Assembly (NCBI GenBank): GCA_963715045.1
Contig: CAVQRC010000017.1
Coordinates: forward strand, 206,081-270,080
Direction: 5' to 3'
DNA from: CAVQRC01 sp963715045
GTDB taxonomy: Bacteria > Planctomycetota > Planctomycetia > Pirellulales > Lacipirellulaceae
DNA length: 64,000 nucleotides
Under the pieces are notes generated by a model that did no database searches, was not told where the DNA came from, and saw only the letters and a list, made by a program, of their open reading frames with translations. The first letter of the stretch is position 1, and every line of letters starts with the position of its first letter. Of this stretch, positions 28,650 to 39,370 are shown piece after piece. The translations under genes were made by a program, and so were the position numbers.

Positions 28650-29740
28650 CTTTCGCGTGACGCCCATCAGACGCCAGATCGCGCGGCGAATTGCAGTGAC
28701 GGCAATCAAGCATGCGACGACGGCGATCAGACCCATCGGTTGGGCCCCCGAAAATGTGAGTTTTTGGCGGGCGCTTTGCGATTGCGGCGTCGATTGAAAC
28801 TGTTCCGCTTCATCGCATCTGGGGTGCGTGTTGGACCGCAACCAGACCCCCGCGAGCCTGGGGGTCTGTTGATTGAACGAAGGTTTTCGGGCGTCGTTGC
28901 CTTGGTGGAGACGTCCCTCAGGGGCGACGATGCCTGGGGACGCTCGACAGGTCGCGCAGCGGCGCTGCACACGCTGAGAAATCGCGGCGCGGCGAACAGC
29001 TGCGAAGCAGCGGCAGCATTTAGCCGTGGGCGAGCGTGACGAGCCTCTGGCCAGTTGAAGCGGAGCCCACGGTTGCCGCGCTCGCCCAGAACGCGTCCGC
29101 GAACCATCGTCGGCCAGGCAGGCGACGACTCGTCGCGGAGGCTCCTTCGGGCAGGTGAAAGTGGTCGGCTTCGCCGACCGACTGATTCTCTCTCGTGATG
29201 CTGTTCGATCGTTCGCGAAGCGAACGATGCTGCTACGACACGTGAATCCTCTGCCTCGGCCTGCGAAACCCTTGCCGCCGTGCCGCCGCCGGGGTTCGTA
29301 CTGCGCTACAGACAACCGTGGGCTACGCGAAGCCTCGCCCGAGGCTCGTCATCGCTCGCCTACGGCTAAATGCTGCCGCTGCTTCGCAGCTGATCAACTG
29401 GCCCGCGTATCCTCCGTGTGACTGGTTCGACGGAACAAAAACCAGAAAAAACCCTCTACCGATTTTCGGGGGCCCACCCATCGGCTCGGGGATCGGCGTG
29501 AAACAACTATCGTCATACGTGACATCTACGACTCCCGGCGGCGTCTGCTCAACCGCGAAGTGCCAGGTAATCAGGCCGATACGACCTGGTCCCCGTGGCG
29601 TATGATCCGTGTACGTCCACTGCTGCGGCTGACACCCGAGGGCATCGATCTGGCCGGCCAACGTGAGCGGCACGCGGCGTCTGCGACGGCTGAAATCGAC
29701 TGGTCGGGCGTTGCGTGGTAAAACCGTGCGTGGACGGGGT
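28650..29740 (-). pseudogene. PEP-CTERM protein gene split by the TIR element within its sorting signal
   Basis: Minus-strand remnant. The upstream part (about 29477-29690) reads LTLAGQIDALGCQPQQW...TPPGVVDVTYDD and ends CFTPIPEP. The downstream part (28650-28740) reads MGLIAVVACLIAVTAIRR then AIWRLMGVTRKR. Without the 736-bp element and one target duplication they join as PIPEPMGLIAVVACLIAV..., a typical PEP-CTERM signal of PEP motif, transmembrane helix and basic tail. No start codon with signal peptide is evident, so the gene is also decayed at its 5' end. Its natural 3' end was replaced by the copied kinase segment. Confidence 0.75.
28741..29476. mobile_element. 736-bp TIR element, copy 2, with 8-9 bp target duplication
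   Basis: Ends carry the 15-bp perfect inverted repeat TGGGCCCCCGAAAAT. It is flanked by CCCATCGGT (28732-28740) and CCCATCGGC (29477-29485), a direct repeat with 8 of 9 bases identical. The body is nearly identical to copy 1 at 21631-22368, including the GATCGTTCGCGAAGCGAACG palindrome. No transposase is readable. The insertion interrupts the sorting signal of a PEP-CTERM gene. Confidence 0.87.
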
Positions 29741-29771
29741 ATTGCCGCCCGCCGACCGAGGAGGCATCGCC

Positions 29772-30050
29772 ATGGCGAAGCTGGACTATCGCAACATCGA
29801 GCAAGATCCGAGCCGATGCGGAGGACAACCGGTGGTCGGCGCAATGCGCGTTCGCGTGGCGATTATCCTGGGGTGCTACCGGTAGGGAATGAGCGTCGAA
29901 GAAATTGTCAAGCAATACCCGTCGCTCAAGCCGGCTGACGTTCACGACGCGTTGGCCTACGCCTACGATCACCTGGACGAAATCGAAGCCGACGTGGCGG
30001 CCGACGATGAGGCGACGGCAAAAGGTCGCGAGGCCGGTGGGGCTCCCTGA
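29772..30050 (+). CDS. DUF433 antitoxin-like protein with in-frame amber codon
   Basis: Small DUF433-family protein: MAKLDYRNIEQDPSRCGGQP then MRVRVAIILGCYR, amber codon TAG at 29883-29885, GMSVEEIVKQYPSLKPADVH and DALAYAYDHLDEI. The family normally has Gln at the TAG site (a one-base change from CAG), so this is a point mutation or sequence error. An ATG two codons later (29889) could restart translation of the C-terminal half. Its stop overlaps the ATG of the DUF5615 gene (TGATGA, 4-base overlap). DUF433 proteins are typical antitoxin partners of PIN-like DUF5615 proteins. Confidence 0.75.
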
Positions 30051-30400
30051 TGAGCAAGCCGGCGTTCTGCACGGACGACGACGTTTACGCGGCGATTGCC
30101 ATCGGCCTGCGGAAGGCCGGGCTGGATGCGGTCAGCACGCCTGATGCGGGCCGGCGTGGTGCGTCCGACGACTCGCAACTCACTTGGGCGGCTGACCAAG
30201 GCAAGGTGCTCGTGACATTCAACGTCGCACACTTTTCGATGCTGCATTCCACTTGGATTGGAACGGGCCGACATCATGCGGCCATCATTGTCTCGAGCCA
30301 ACGCCCGGTGGGTGACGTGGTCCGTCGCCTGCTCCATCTGGCCGACACTCTCGACGCCAACCCGATGCACGATCGGCTGGAGTTCTTGGGCGACTGGTGA
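30050..30400 (+). CDS. DUF5615 PIN-like toxin, 116 aa
   Basis: PIN-like nuclease-type protein of the DUF5615/Mut7-C group: FCTDDDVYAAIAIGLRKAGL, DAVSTPDAGRRGASDDSQL, then DQGKVLVTFNVAHFSML. Acidic residues at DDD, at GASDD and the TFN segment fit the family's metal site. Start ATG 30050 overlaps the DUF433 stop, the usual antitoxin-first arrangement. The likely role is an RNase toxin of a type II toxin-antitoxin module. If the amber codon upstream is real, the antitoxin would be shortened. Confidence 0.8.
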   Translation: MSKPAFCTDDDVYAAIAIGLRKAGLDAVSTPDAGRRGASDDSQLTWAADQGKVLVTFNVAHFSMLHSTWIGTGRHHAAIIVSSQRPVGDVVRRLLHLADTLDANPMHDRLEFLGDW

Positions 30401-30484
30401 ACCAACGGCGCGGTGAAACTCTCAGCCTCGCCGTAGGCGGAGTCAGCGTGTCGGCGGAATCAGCGTGTCTGGACGGAGGCGGCG

Positions 30485-31482
30485 CTAGGAAAAAGACCCC
30501 GAGAGGTCATTAATCTGGCTCGCCCGCCACGTTCTCGGCGGAGGGACGAAGGGGCTGGACGCAAGATTCGAGTTTTCTGCAGCCCCTGACCTCGCAGTTG
30601 CTTTAACGGGGCGGGGGTTCATGGTGCGCCCCACGGTGGTCAAGACGACCAGCAAAAGAGATAGCATTTTGAGCGTTGCTGGTTCTGGAATGGCTGCAGC
30701 GGCACTGTTTGCCAGAAGTCGGTGGCCTGCTGTGGTGAAGTGATAGTTGTCCCAGTACAAGTACGTGGCCGCTCTGGCAGCGTTTCGATTGGCCGAACTG
30801 GTTGCATTTTCCAGTCCAAAGGCAGTTGGGTCGGCAATAACGCTTTCGATCAGCCCATAGAAGTCATCTTGGTAGACCGTTATTCCCAGCTGAGATTCAA
30901 GCCTCGCAAGTTCTGGCCGAACCAGTTCATTGAGCTCTGCAGCGGTCTGGTTTAGGGCAGGATTCCGTACCCCTGGAGAAGATCCGAGAGGAACCAGATT
31001 GGGAACAAGAAAATGCGTGCCACCAGCTGCTGCCAATGTGGATACGTGATTCGACATGTTCGAAACGATGGTTGCCGGGTCATGCCATAAGCAGCGATAT
31101 CGTTCCAACCTCCTGTAATGATGAAAAGCCCTGACGCGTCCGGGACGTTTGCGCCGAGGTAATCTTCGATTTGCTTTCCAACTGTTGGAATTGGACTGCC
31201 GAGGAAGTCATCGATGCCAAAGCCGCTCCTTGCGCCACCCCAGGCATAGTTTGTTCCGCCAGAATTACTTGGTGTGGGGATGGGCAGGTTCAGATCGCTG
31301 GCAAGATACTCTGCCCACACCGGACCATTGGTGCATCTGCAGCCACTATGGTTCCCTGTATCAAGGTCACTCGACCCAAAGAGCACTAGTTCGTCGAAGG
31401 CAGCCGAGGGACTCGAGCTTGACGTGACGTGTGTGACGACAACAACAATCAAAACAACCCGTGTCGTTATAATGCTTCCCAT
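30485..31482 (-). CDS. SGNH/GDSL-type lipase-esterase with PEP-CTERM tail, one frameshift
   Basis: Start 31482 gives a signal segment (TTRVVLIVVVVTHVTS). SGNH-hydrolase blocks follow in order: block I LVLFGSSDLDTGN, the GGTNYAWGGARSGFG region, block III FIITGGWNDIAAYG, and block V YWDNYHFTTAGHRLLA with the Asp-x-x-His pair. A PEP-CTERM signal (AIPEPATLKMLSLLLVVL) follows. An indel near 31080 splits the frame. The open frame continues past the PEP tail, so the true stop may lie nearer 30600. The protein would be exported and sorted to the surface. Substrate, probably an ester such as a polysaccharide acetyl group, is inferred from family only. Confidence 0.82.
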
Positions 31483-31658
31483 TTCGTCCCCCCGGATAAA
31501 GTGCCCATTGTTAGTGTCCAGTCAAAGGCAAGTCGTCTCGACGAATTGACAGAAGGGCCAAGGTCTGCGCCGCGCGGAAAGTACGCCACATACCATCAAT
31601 GGAGCCGTTGCCAGTATCACTCCAACTGCCAAGACGCGGGACGCAGTCGCTTGCGCGT

Positions 31659-31728
<70 letters not shown>

Positions 31729-31779
31729 GCGCGTCGTGCTTGTATTGGCTTCCCGACTCTGCAGGTAGTTGTTGATGGC

Positions 31780-32133
31780 GGAGTTGCTGGGGCCCCGTCG
31801 TCGCCCCGCCCCGCCTTCATGGAAAACTCCCACCTCCCGAACTGTCCCCTCGATGATCCAGTCCCCCGAAAGTGAACTTGCCTGAGGGCTCAGTAGCCTC
31901 TACCAACGCAATGCGCCGTTCAGGAGCAAACCCGCTCAAGAAAATGTTCGCTTGCGCGCGGTTTTTTCTCGGGTTGCTCGTTCCCTGGCTCGGCGACGCG
32001 GACCCCTCGGCAAGGCGTCGCCCACCCGGCGTCAACCGGCCAGAGGGGCTCGCGGAACGTTCACTTTCCCTCGGGTTTCTGGTCCGCCGTTTGATCTTCC
32101 CACAGCCTCTGGGCTTCCTGCCGCAGGCGGTCG
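31780..32133. repeat. Source copy of the kinase 3'-end duplication
   Basis: Matches 28287-28649. This copy is continuous with the full kinase gene, so it is the likely source. It includes the kinase's last codons and ~280 bp of downstream sequence. Confidence 0.75.
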
Positions 32134-34979
32134 ACGGCCAGGACGCCGACGTATTCGCAGAAAAGGGGGGCGCGCACTGCCAGGGCGGCTTGCGCCTGGT
32201 CGTATCTCTCGACCGCCCGTTCGTCCTGGCCGAGCTGGCGGTGGGCCATGGCCGAAAGCAGCCAGTCGAAGGCGTCGCCGCCCTGGCGGAGGTCCATCGC
32301 CCGCTGGATCGAGTCGGCCGCTGCCTGAAAGTCGCCGTGGCGATACTGGGCCAGGGCCAGGTACCGCCAGAAGGGTCCGTCACTGGGCGGCAGAACATGC
32401 TGGGCGAGGGCGACGGCTCGCGGCGGGTCGCGGAATGCCGGATCGGGGCAGTTGGCCAGCAGGCAGATGAGCTGCCACTGGCAGATCGGTTCCTCCGGTC
32501 GGCGGCACGAAAGATCTTCCATGATCTCCGCCGCGGTGGCGAACTCGCCGGCGGCCTCGGCGGTCCGGCCCGTCTGGTGGAGCAGTTCGCCCAGCCGGTA
32601 GTGGGCAAGACCTCGTCCATACGCGAGCGTGGCGGCGACCGCGGTGCGGGTCAACTCCATCGCGGCCACCGACTCGCGCCGTGCGACCTCGGCCTCCTGC
32701 GAAGCGTCCCAGGGCCGTGAGCAGCTCGGCCAGGTCGTGGCGGCTCGAACCAAACTGGTACTTTGACCAGACCGCCCGGGGAAACTCGGCGACCCACCTG
32801 GCGAGAGGATCGATCGCATCGCGGAGATGATGCTCGGCCTCCTCGAGTCGGCCGGTGTACAGGCACAACTGGCCCAGCCGCGTGGTGGCAATCGACCCAA
32901 TGGTAGAGTTTGAACCCCCAGCCGGCGTCAGCCGGCGATGCGGCGGCAGCCATGCTGCGATCGGCGATCGCGAACGCTTCCTCGAGCAGTTGTCGTGCTT
33001 CGTCATACCGCGCGAGCCTGATCAGCAGATAGGCATACTCGACCCGGTTCGTGAGCCGCGTGAACGCGGAGAGCGGCCCTTGGGTCTTGAGCTGCCTCGC
33101 GGAAGTACGGCTCTGCCTCATCGAAGCGGCTCGCACCCACCAGCCGCCGGCCCAGGCTGACGTTGCTCAGGGCCAGCGCGTTGGCGTAGCGTTCATCGCG
33201 AGGGAAAATCCGCGCTTAGTCGCGCGAAGATGGCGTGCGACCTCTGTCGTTCGGCCACGGCCTCGGCAAGCCTCAGATCGGCCTGGTACCAGATCGCGAG
33301 CCACGCCTGCGTATCGGCCAGATCGAAGCGGAATTCGGGGTTGTCCGGGAATTCAGCGACCAGATCTTCCAGGATCGAGACGCTCTTGAGGAGGTCGGGC
33401 TCGGAATCGCCGCCTGTGTCGCGTGCCAGCTTTCCCAGGCTGCAATGAATCTGGGCCATCTCGCGCCGCGTCTCGGGATCGTCAGCCGCCTTCCGGAGAA
33501 CCTGTTCGTAGAAGGTCCGGGCCTGCTCCAGAACCTCGAACTGGTAGGCCTGGGCATACGGAAAATTGGACATCCTGACTGCGGCGGGGCGAATCACGTC
33601 ACTCACCAGACGGCGGGCCAGAGCCAGATTCTCGCGGGCCCGGTCGCGCTCCACGACGACCAACTGCCGCTGGCGCTGTAGCGTTCAGGAAACTGATTGC
33701 GGTGAGGGCCAATCCGACCGCCAGTGCGGCGAGCACCGCCGCGGTGCCGGCGACGGCGACGCGGTGCTTGCGAACGAATTTCTCCAGGCGATACGCGGCG
33801 CTGGGCGGTCGGGCTTGAACCGGCTCGTCGCTCAGATAGCGTGCTCGATGTCCCGGGCCAGGCTGTGGACCGTTTCGTAACGGCGGGTGAGCTCCTTCTC
33901 CAGGCACTTCATGACAATCCAGTCGAGGTCGCGGCGGAGGAGTCGGCGAGCACGGTCGACTCGACCTGCGGTGTTTCGAGACTTGCTCGGTGGCATCCCC
34001 CAGCGTGCTCAACCGCCGCGAGGGTGTGAGCGGGTTGCTCTCGCGGATGACGCGGCAGATTTCGTCGTAACCGCGGCGGCGGAGTTGCGTCGCGTCAAAC
34101 GGCGTGACGCCGACCAGCAGTTCGTAGAGCAGGACGCCGAGTGAGTAGATGTCGCTGCGGGTGTCGATGTGCGGCTGCATCAAACGCCGCCTGCTCGGGG
34201 CTCATGTAGTCGGGCGTGCCGATCAACTGGTGCGAAGTCGGTGAAGATCGTCTTCTCGGTGAGTCGCTGCCTCAGTCGCCTTGGCGACGCCGAAGTCGAT
34301 GACCTTGGGGACGGTCGTCCGTCGTGGCGGGTCACCAGGATGTTCGACGGCTTGAGGTCGCGGTGGATGATTCCCTTCTGGTGGGCGTGCTGGACGCGCC
34401 TCGCAGACGTGCGATGAACAGCTCGCAGCCGTTCTCGAGGAGTCAGGTTGTGCTCGTCGCAGTACTCGGTGATCGGCTCGCCGCGGACGAGCTCCATCAC
34501 GAAGTAGGGCCGGCCGGTCTCGGAGTCGTGCCGGCGTCGAAGACCTTGGCGATGTTCGGGTGGTCCATCAGGGCCAGGGCCTGCCGCTCGGCCTCGAAGC
34601 GGGCGATCACCTGCCGCGTGTCCATGCCGAGTTTGATGACCTTCACCGCGACTTCGCGGCGGACCGGTTCCTGTTGCTCGGCCATGTAGACATCGCCGAA
34701 ACCTCCCTCGCCGATCCGTTCGAGAAGTTTGTAGCGGCCGACCAGGCAGCCTGGGTATTCGGCGTCGGGGATCGAATCGGCCATCGCATCGCTTTGAAGC
34801 ACCGGCGGTTCGAGAAAACTGCCCGCCCCCTCGTGCGAGGCCAGCAGCCGCTCGACGCGATCGCGAAGTTCGAGGTCGTCCCGACAGGCCTGATCCAGGT
34901 ACGCAGGGCGCGCACCTGGAGCATTCTTGTGGCGGGCGACCTCAAAGAGCCGTTCTTCGTTGGTTGGAGGTGGGTCCAT
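32061..34979 (-). CDS. Membrane-anchored Ser/Thr protein kinase with C-terminal TPR-like region, several frameshifts
   Basis: Start 34979 (MDPPPTNEERLFEVARHKN) leads into a Hanks-type kinase domain. The Gly-rich loop is RIGEGGFGDVYMAEQ (residues ~88-102), catalytic Lys is in VAVKVIKLG (~113), and the catalytic loop HRDLKPSNIL lies near 34330-34360. The activation region has TEKTIFTDFA with degraded MSPEQA. SDIYSLGVLLYELLVGVTPF follows. A single transmembrane helix (AVAGTAAVLAALAVGLALTA) lies near 33700-33770, then ~500 residues of TPR-like helices to the end (QTADQKPEGK). Indels near 34520, 34430, 34280, 33960, 33680, 33190, 33080 and 32700 break the frame. It pairs with the ECF sigma factor upstream, a recurrent planctomycete arrangement for sensing and signalling. 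Confidence 0.83.
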
Positions 34980-35304
34980 GGTCGATCCGCTCCCCACGAG
35001 TATTGGTGCCGCAAGACAATGCGATGCCCAGGACCAAATCCGCTCACACAACTCCATCCGAATTACGCCAGGCAGGGCGTTTTCTGCTCACAGGCCCTGA
35101 CATAACCCCGATTTACAGCGTGCAACTGCGACGGTACCTCGTTGGACACCGCCACTTCCGGTCGCATTACGAGCGCAAGCCGCCAGCGAGTGAATGAGTG
35201 ATAAGTGATCAGTGATGTTCTGACACACTCGCTTGCGTACTTGCGTATCGTGCTTGTATTTTCCGTGAAAGTGGTGCTGTCCAACGAATCCGGAATGCGT
35301 TTTT
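34980..35304. other. Intergenic, no gene seen
   Basis: Between the kinase and the sigma factor. I see no coding region, repeat or clear terminator here. It is long for genes that would be expected to be coupled, so the kinase may have its own promoter. Confidence 0.5.
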
Positions 35305-35875
35305 TCAGGCGTTCATAATCTCCTGGTGCAGCCAGGCGCGGGCATAGGCCCAATAGCGTCCGGCGGTGGCGGGCGAGATGTCCAGGAGTGCCGCGGCCTG
35401 GGGAATCGTGAGGCCGGCAAAGTAGCGAAGATTGACGAGCTGGGCCTTGAGCGGGTCGATTTGGGCGAGTTTTTTGAGGGCCTCGTCGAGTGCCAGGAGA
35501 TCCTCGGGCGGCGGCTGGACCGCGAGACTGTCTTCGTCGACATCGATCCGCTTGACCTGACCACCGTGCCGGATCCGTCGCTTGCGTCGCGCGATGTCGA
35601 TCAGGATCCGACGCATGGCCTCGGCCGCAGCGGAGAAGAAATGCGCCCGACTGCCCCAGGTGTGGTCATTGCTGCCGAGCAACCGCAGGTAGGCCTCGTG
35701 GACCAGGGCCGTTGCCTGGAGCGTCTGGCCGGGCTTCTCGTGGTCCAGTCTCTGGACCGCCAGCCGCCTCAGTTCGTCGTAGACCAGCGGCAGCAACTCT
35801 TCGGCGCTGCACCCGATTGCCGCCGGCCAGACCACTCAGAATCTCGGTGATTTCGGCCATCGCTTCGGCGTCCAC
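35305..35875 (-). CDS. ECF-type RNA polymerase sigma factor, one frameshift
   Basis: Sigma-70-family factor of the planctomycete/acidobacterial ECF type. The start at 35875 reads MDAEAMAEITEILSGLAGG. An indel near 35815 joins it to SAEELLPLVYDELRRLAVQR (region 2.1). ALVHEAYLRLLG and AMRRILIDIARRKRR are regions 2.3-2.4. VNLRYFAGLTIPQAAALLDI and TAGRYWAYARAWLHQE are the region 4 helix-turn-helix. Corrected length is about 190 residues. It lies directly upstream of a Ser/Thr kinase gene on the same strand. In planctomycetes ECF factors of this sort are thought to be controlled by the adjacent kinase rather than by an anti-sigma factor. Target promoters are unknown. Confidence 0.88.
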
Positions 35876-35879
35876 GAAT

Positions 35880-36274
35880 TGCAGACTCGATTTGCCATGC
35901 TCGCATCGGGTGGTTGTGATTCTGTGCTAATTCGCACATCAGCCGCAACCGATGGGTCTACAAAAGACGCAGTTTACGCGGACGAGCGTGTTTCCTCGGG
36001 GATGGGCAAATCGCGTTCCCAAACGGGTCGCGGGCCTCGAGCGATTGATCCTGGACCACCGTCTTTGTGTACGACGCGTTTTGCCCTTTGCTTCCTGCAG
36101 GGGGCCGTCAACCTCGACGCCGAAACGCGATCATCGCGCGGATCTTTCCTACGGACAGCTCTCAACCACAGCTTTGCCGGTCGAGGTCCAGGAGCCCAAC
36201 CAAGCTGACGTCGGCAAAGCTGCGGGGGAGCTCCCAAAAAAGCCATCTCCGATGTGCGATCCGAGTCTGTAGTG
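35880..36274. other. Intergenic, divergent promoter region
   Basis: Divergent gap between the sigma factor (minus) and the secreted PEP/dockerin-type gene (plus). No gene, RNA or repeat is recognised. Both promoters should lie here. Confidence 0.5.
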
Positions 36275-37230
36275 ATGCACTTCTTCCCGGACCGCGCCGA
36301 CTCTCATCACGTTGCCCGCCGCCAAGGGCCACGCCCCGTTGGCCTCTCCGCCGAAGCCCGACGTGCCTTACGCAGCGGCTGCCTCGCGGTGTCGGTCCTG
36401 CTGACGACGCTGCTCCCAGACGGCCTCCGCCCGGCCGCTGCACAAGTCACTTTAACGTCTGTCCAGGGACAATTAGGCCAGACGTTCAATCTCCTCATCA
36501 ATCCACCGGGCGAGCCGGCACAGCAGGTGTTCGACGAGCTCGAGCAGACGCTGACGGAGCCTGGTTCCAACGGTCTTGATGAAGGTCGCATGCTCAGCAC
36601 GAATCCCATGACGCTCGAAGACCGGCTCACGGCGGAGTGTTTCATCGATGTGAGCGGGCTCTCTACGCCCAACGTCACTTTTTCTACGACAGGCCCCTCC
36701 TCGTCGATGGCCATCTTCGCGTGCAGGATGGCGCCGAGGTCATTGCCGACGGAATCTTCGTTGGCAGTTCGGGGCGTGTCGACGGCACCAACGCGACCAT
36801 CCGGGTCGGTACGGCCGCGCAGCAGAGCGGGGCCGTGGTCAACCAGGGGCTGCTGGCCGTGGGCACGTCGCCCGGGATGCTCACGATCGACGGCAATTAT
36901 GTGCAGGAACCGACCGGCAGACTTGAGATCGAGATCGGTGGACTGATGCCTGGCTCCCAATACGATCAGCTCATCGTTACGGGGGACGCGTCGCTCGGGG
37001 GGACGCTGGAGCCGGTATTTATCGACGGCTTCGCGCCGCAGGCAGGGCAGCAGTTTGAGCTGATGTCTGCGGGCGGCGCGTGGGACGCGAGCTTCTCCGA
37101 CGTGTCGGTCCGGGGCCTGCTGCCCGGATTTGAATTCGAACTGATCGGAGACGGCGGGGCCTTCTTGATGACGGCTCTGAACAACGGAGTGGTGCCTCGT
37201 GCTGCCGACTTCGACGAAGACGGTGATGTG
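36275..37230 (+). pseudogene. Secreted autotransporter-like/dockerin protein, 3' truncated
   Basis: The start at 36275 (MHFFPDRADSHH) precedes a signal segment (LAVSVLLTTLLPDGLRPAAAQ). An indel near 36690 leads to LLVDGHLRVQDGAEVIADGI, then GGLMPGSQYDQLIVTGDASL and FAPQAGQQFELMSAGG. This is the same C-terminal design as the protein at 1-3351 (there GGLVSGSEYDVLDVNGLAEL and FSILSAGG). The sequence breaks off inside the first dockerin segment (AADFDEDGDVH) at about 37230, where a dispersed inverted repeat begins. The second dockerin repeat and the PEP-CTERM tail expected from the paralogue are missing, so the gene looks truncated. Confidence 0.75.
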
Positions 37231-37239
37231 CATCGCGTT

Positions 37240-37345
37240 GTTTTGGATCGTTCACGGAGTGCCCCATATACGTGTAGTCCCGTCACTCCGTGGCGGGGAC
37301 GCGGCGGCGAGATGCCTTGGCGTGGCGAGGTCTGTATCACGGAGT
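37240..37345. repeat. Dispersed inverted repeats between convergent genes
   Basis: Copies of the GTAGTCCCGTCACTCCGTGG core (37275) and its complement (CACGGAGTGC near 37255 and 37338). They abut the truncated dockerin gene and overlap the 3' end of the convergent gene. Confidence 0.75.
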
Positions 37346-39249
37346 GCTCCGGCTCCGCGACAGCGCTTCGATGATGGCCGCCTTGGTCTGGTGGCGGTCG
37401 CAGATGGCCCGCAGTTCGTCTCGCGTTGGCGGTTGCAGTCCGCGGCGTTCGACCTCGGCAAACGCATCGACGGCGATCACGTAGTGACTCTCGCCCAGTT
37501 GCCGCGGCTGGACGTCCTGCCAATCGCCACCCTCTTCAGCCGGTCGAATCTTCGGCGGCCGCACGTATTCGGCGTCGAGTTTCGCCAGCCGAACACCGAG
37601 CGTTGCCCAGATGCGATGCGTGTTGCCAAGCGGATCCGCATAGATCGGTACCGCGACCCGAGTGTCCTGGGCGAGATCGGCGTCGGCGGGGTACGCCTCG
37701 AGCCAAGCCAGGGCTGCGGCCTTCGCAGCCTCGACGTCAACCGGCTCGTCGGCGGCGAGCTTCGGATGCATCCCGAGATCCTCGCAGGACACGAGATAGA
37801 AACCGTAGAACCGCTGTCGCACCTCGGCGAGTTCATCTCCCAGCGGTTTTTCGCGAGGGCCGCTGCGGCGGAGTCCGTGCAACCGCGTCAGGACTTCCTC
37901 ACCGGCGGCTGCCTGCAGGACACTCTCCACGAAGGCGTACGCCCGCGCGGTCCGCAGGTAGAACGTGGCACACGGTTCGATTCGCAGCCGCGGATAGATT
38001 TCACCCGCGCCCAGCGGTGCGGCGGCCTTGAGGGCAAACATTAGACTTCGCCCGTGCGTCTCCCGGCGTTTCGTCATCAAGGCTTCGAAGGCCTCGATCA
38101 GTCGCTTCTTATACCTGGCCGTCAGTAGCAGCTTCTGTTGTTGCTGACCTCGAGCGGGAAGCACCAGCGTTTCCAACGCGTGAACCTGATGCTGGTACCA
38201 GCCGCCCGCATCGCCGGGCGCCAGGTCGATCGTGCCGGCCCGAACGCGCAGGATCAGCTCGGTCATGAGATTCGCAACGGGCGGCGTGCCTTCCGGAAAC
38301 AACGCCTGGAAAAGTTCTGCTTCACGGCTGGTCGAGGACGGTAATACCGAAACACTCTGCAGGCGATGCGGATCAGCAGCGGCTGGAAGCAGCGCCTCGA
38401 TCGAGGCCACCGCCATCGGATTGGTCATGCGGCTCTGAAATGCCAACAGTTTGCGGTACGAATCCAGCAGCGACGGGTGCGTTTCCAGCACCGTCGCAAT
38501 CTGCTGCGGGACTTCGAGCTCGGCCGGCGAGAACTGGTACTGGAGGAATTTCGACACCTGCCACCACTGCCGCAGCTCGTCATTCCAGTCGTAAAACGAA
38601 ATGGGCTGGCTGCGAAGCGGGTCGTTGCGGAAATTGATCAGCCAGCGTTCGGAGGCCGCTTGTTCCGCCGCCGCAAGGTCGACCTGGCGACCGGCCAGTT
38701 CGAGGCCTGCAGCCAGAAACGATCGGCTCGAGCTGTCTGGCGGAGATTGCTGGAAGAGGTCGGCGATGAAGTCGACGGTCGAGGGTACTCCCGCCAGTTC
38801 GCCTCGCAGGGCCGCCAATTCAATTGCCGCCATGAGCCCATCGTCGAATTGTCTGGCCGCTCCGTCGAGAAGATTCGCACTTGGCAATAGGGTCCAATCG
38901 GCATCGCGGGCAGCGGACAGGCCGCGGCGTAGAGGATCGCAGGACCAGGGCCTCGGTATCTCGGTCGGGTTTGAGCCACGGGCAATCGAGCCTCACCACG
39001 GCACCGCTGGCGTTGAGCTCCCATTCGCCCAGCGGACGGCTGTCGACCAGCGTCGGGTCGAAGTCGGGCCGTTTGTCCGCGAGCCGGTCGTCTTCGAGTT
39101 CCAGCGTGGCGTTGATGGGCGGGTCCGAGTAATCGGTGTGCTCCTCGACGTAGTAGTTGATGTGCCACCAGAGCTGATAGCCGCCGTAGGCGACCGCGGT
39201 CGTAACCGCGAGAACTCCGCAGCTGATCAATAGGTTTCTTCGGGGACAT
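37337..39249 (-). CDS. Unknown membrane-anchored protein, ~635 aa, frameshifted near its N-terminus
   Basis: I do not recognise this family. Start 39249 (MSPKKP) has an upstream GGAG. After an early indel the product has one transmembrane helix (LISCGVLAVTTAVAYGGYQL) followed by a large soluble part. A second indel near 38900 leads into the unbroken 516-residue section (SANLLDGAARQFDDGLMAAI...), which is helix-rich and Leu/Ala-rich without obvious motifs. The C-terminus holds PLGNTHRIWATLGVRLAKLD and VIAVDAFAEVERRGLQPP. Topology suggests a periplasmic protein anchored by the N-terminal helix. Its last ~90 codons and downstream inverted repeats are copied at 20847-21182. Confidence 0.7.
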
Positions 39250-39370
39250 CCATCGGATCTCCGGTGAGCAAGTGAGAGTTCGTTCCGCCTGGCAAAGGCA
39301 CGCTCACAGCAAGAGACGCAGAACGTCGAGATTGGTTCCACACGAAGCCGTGGGCAGAACGTCTCCACGG

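Noticed and set aside
29883..29885. Amber codon as pyrrolysine
   Set aside because: DUF433 proteins normally have Gln here, one base away. No PylT/PylS context exists and the site is not catalytic.
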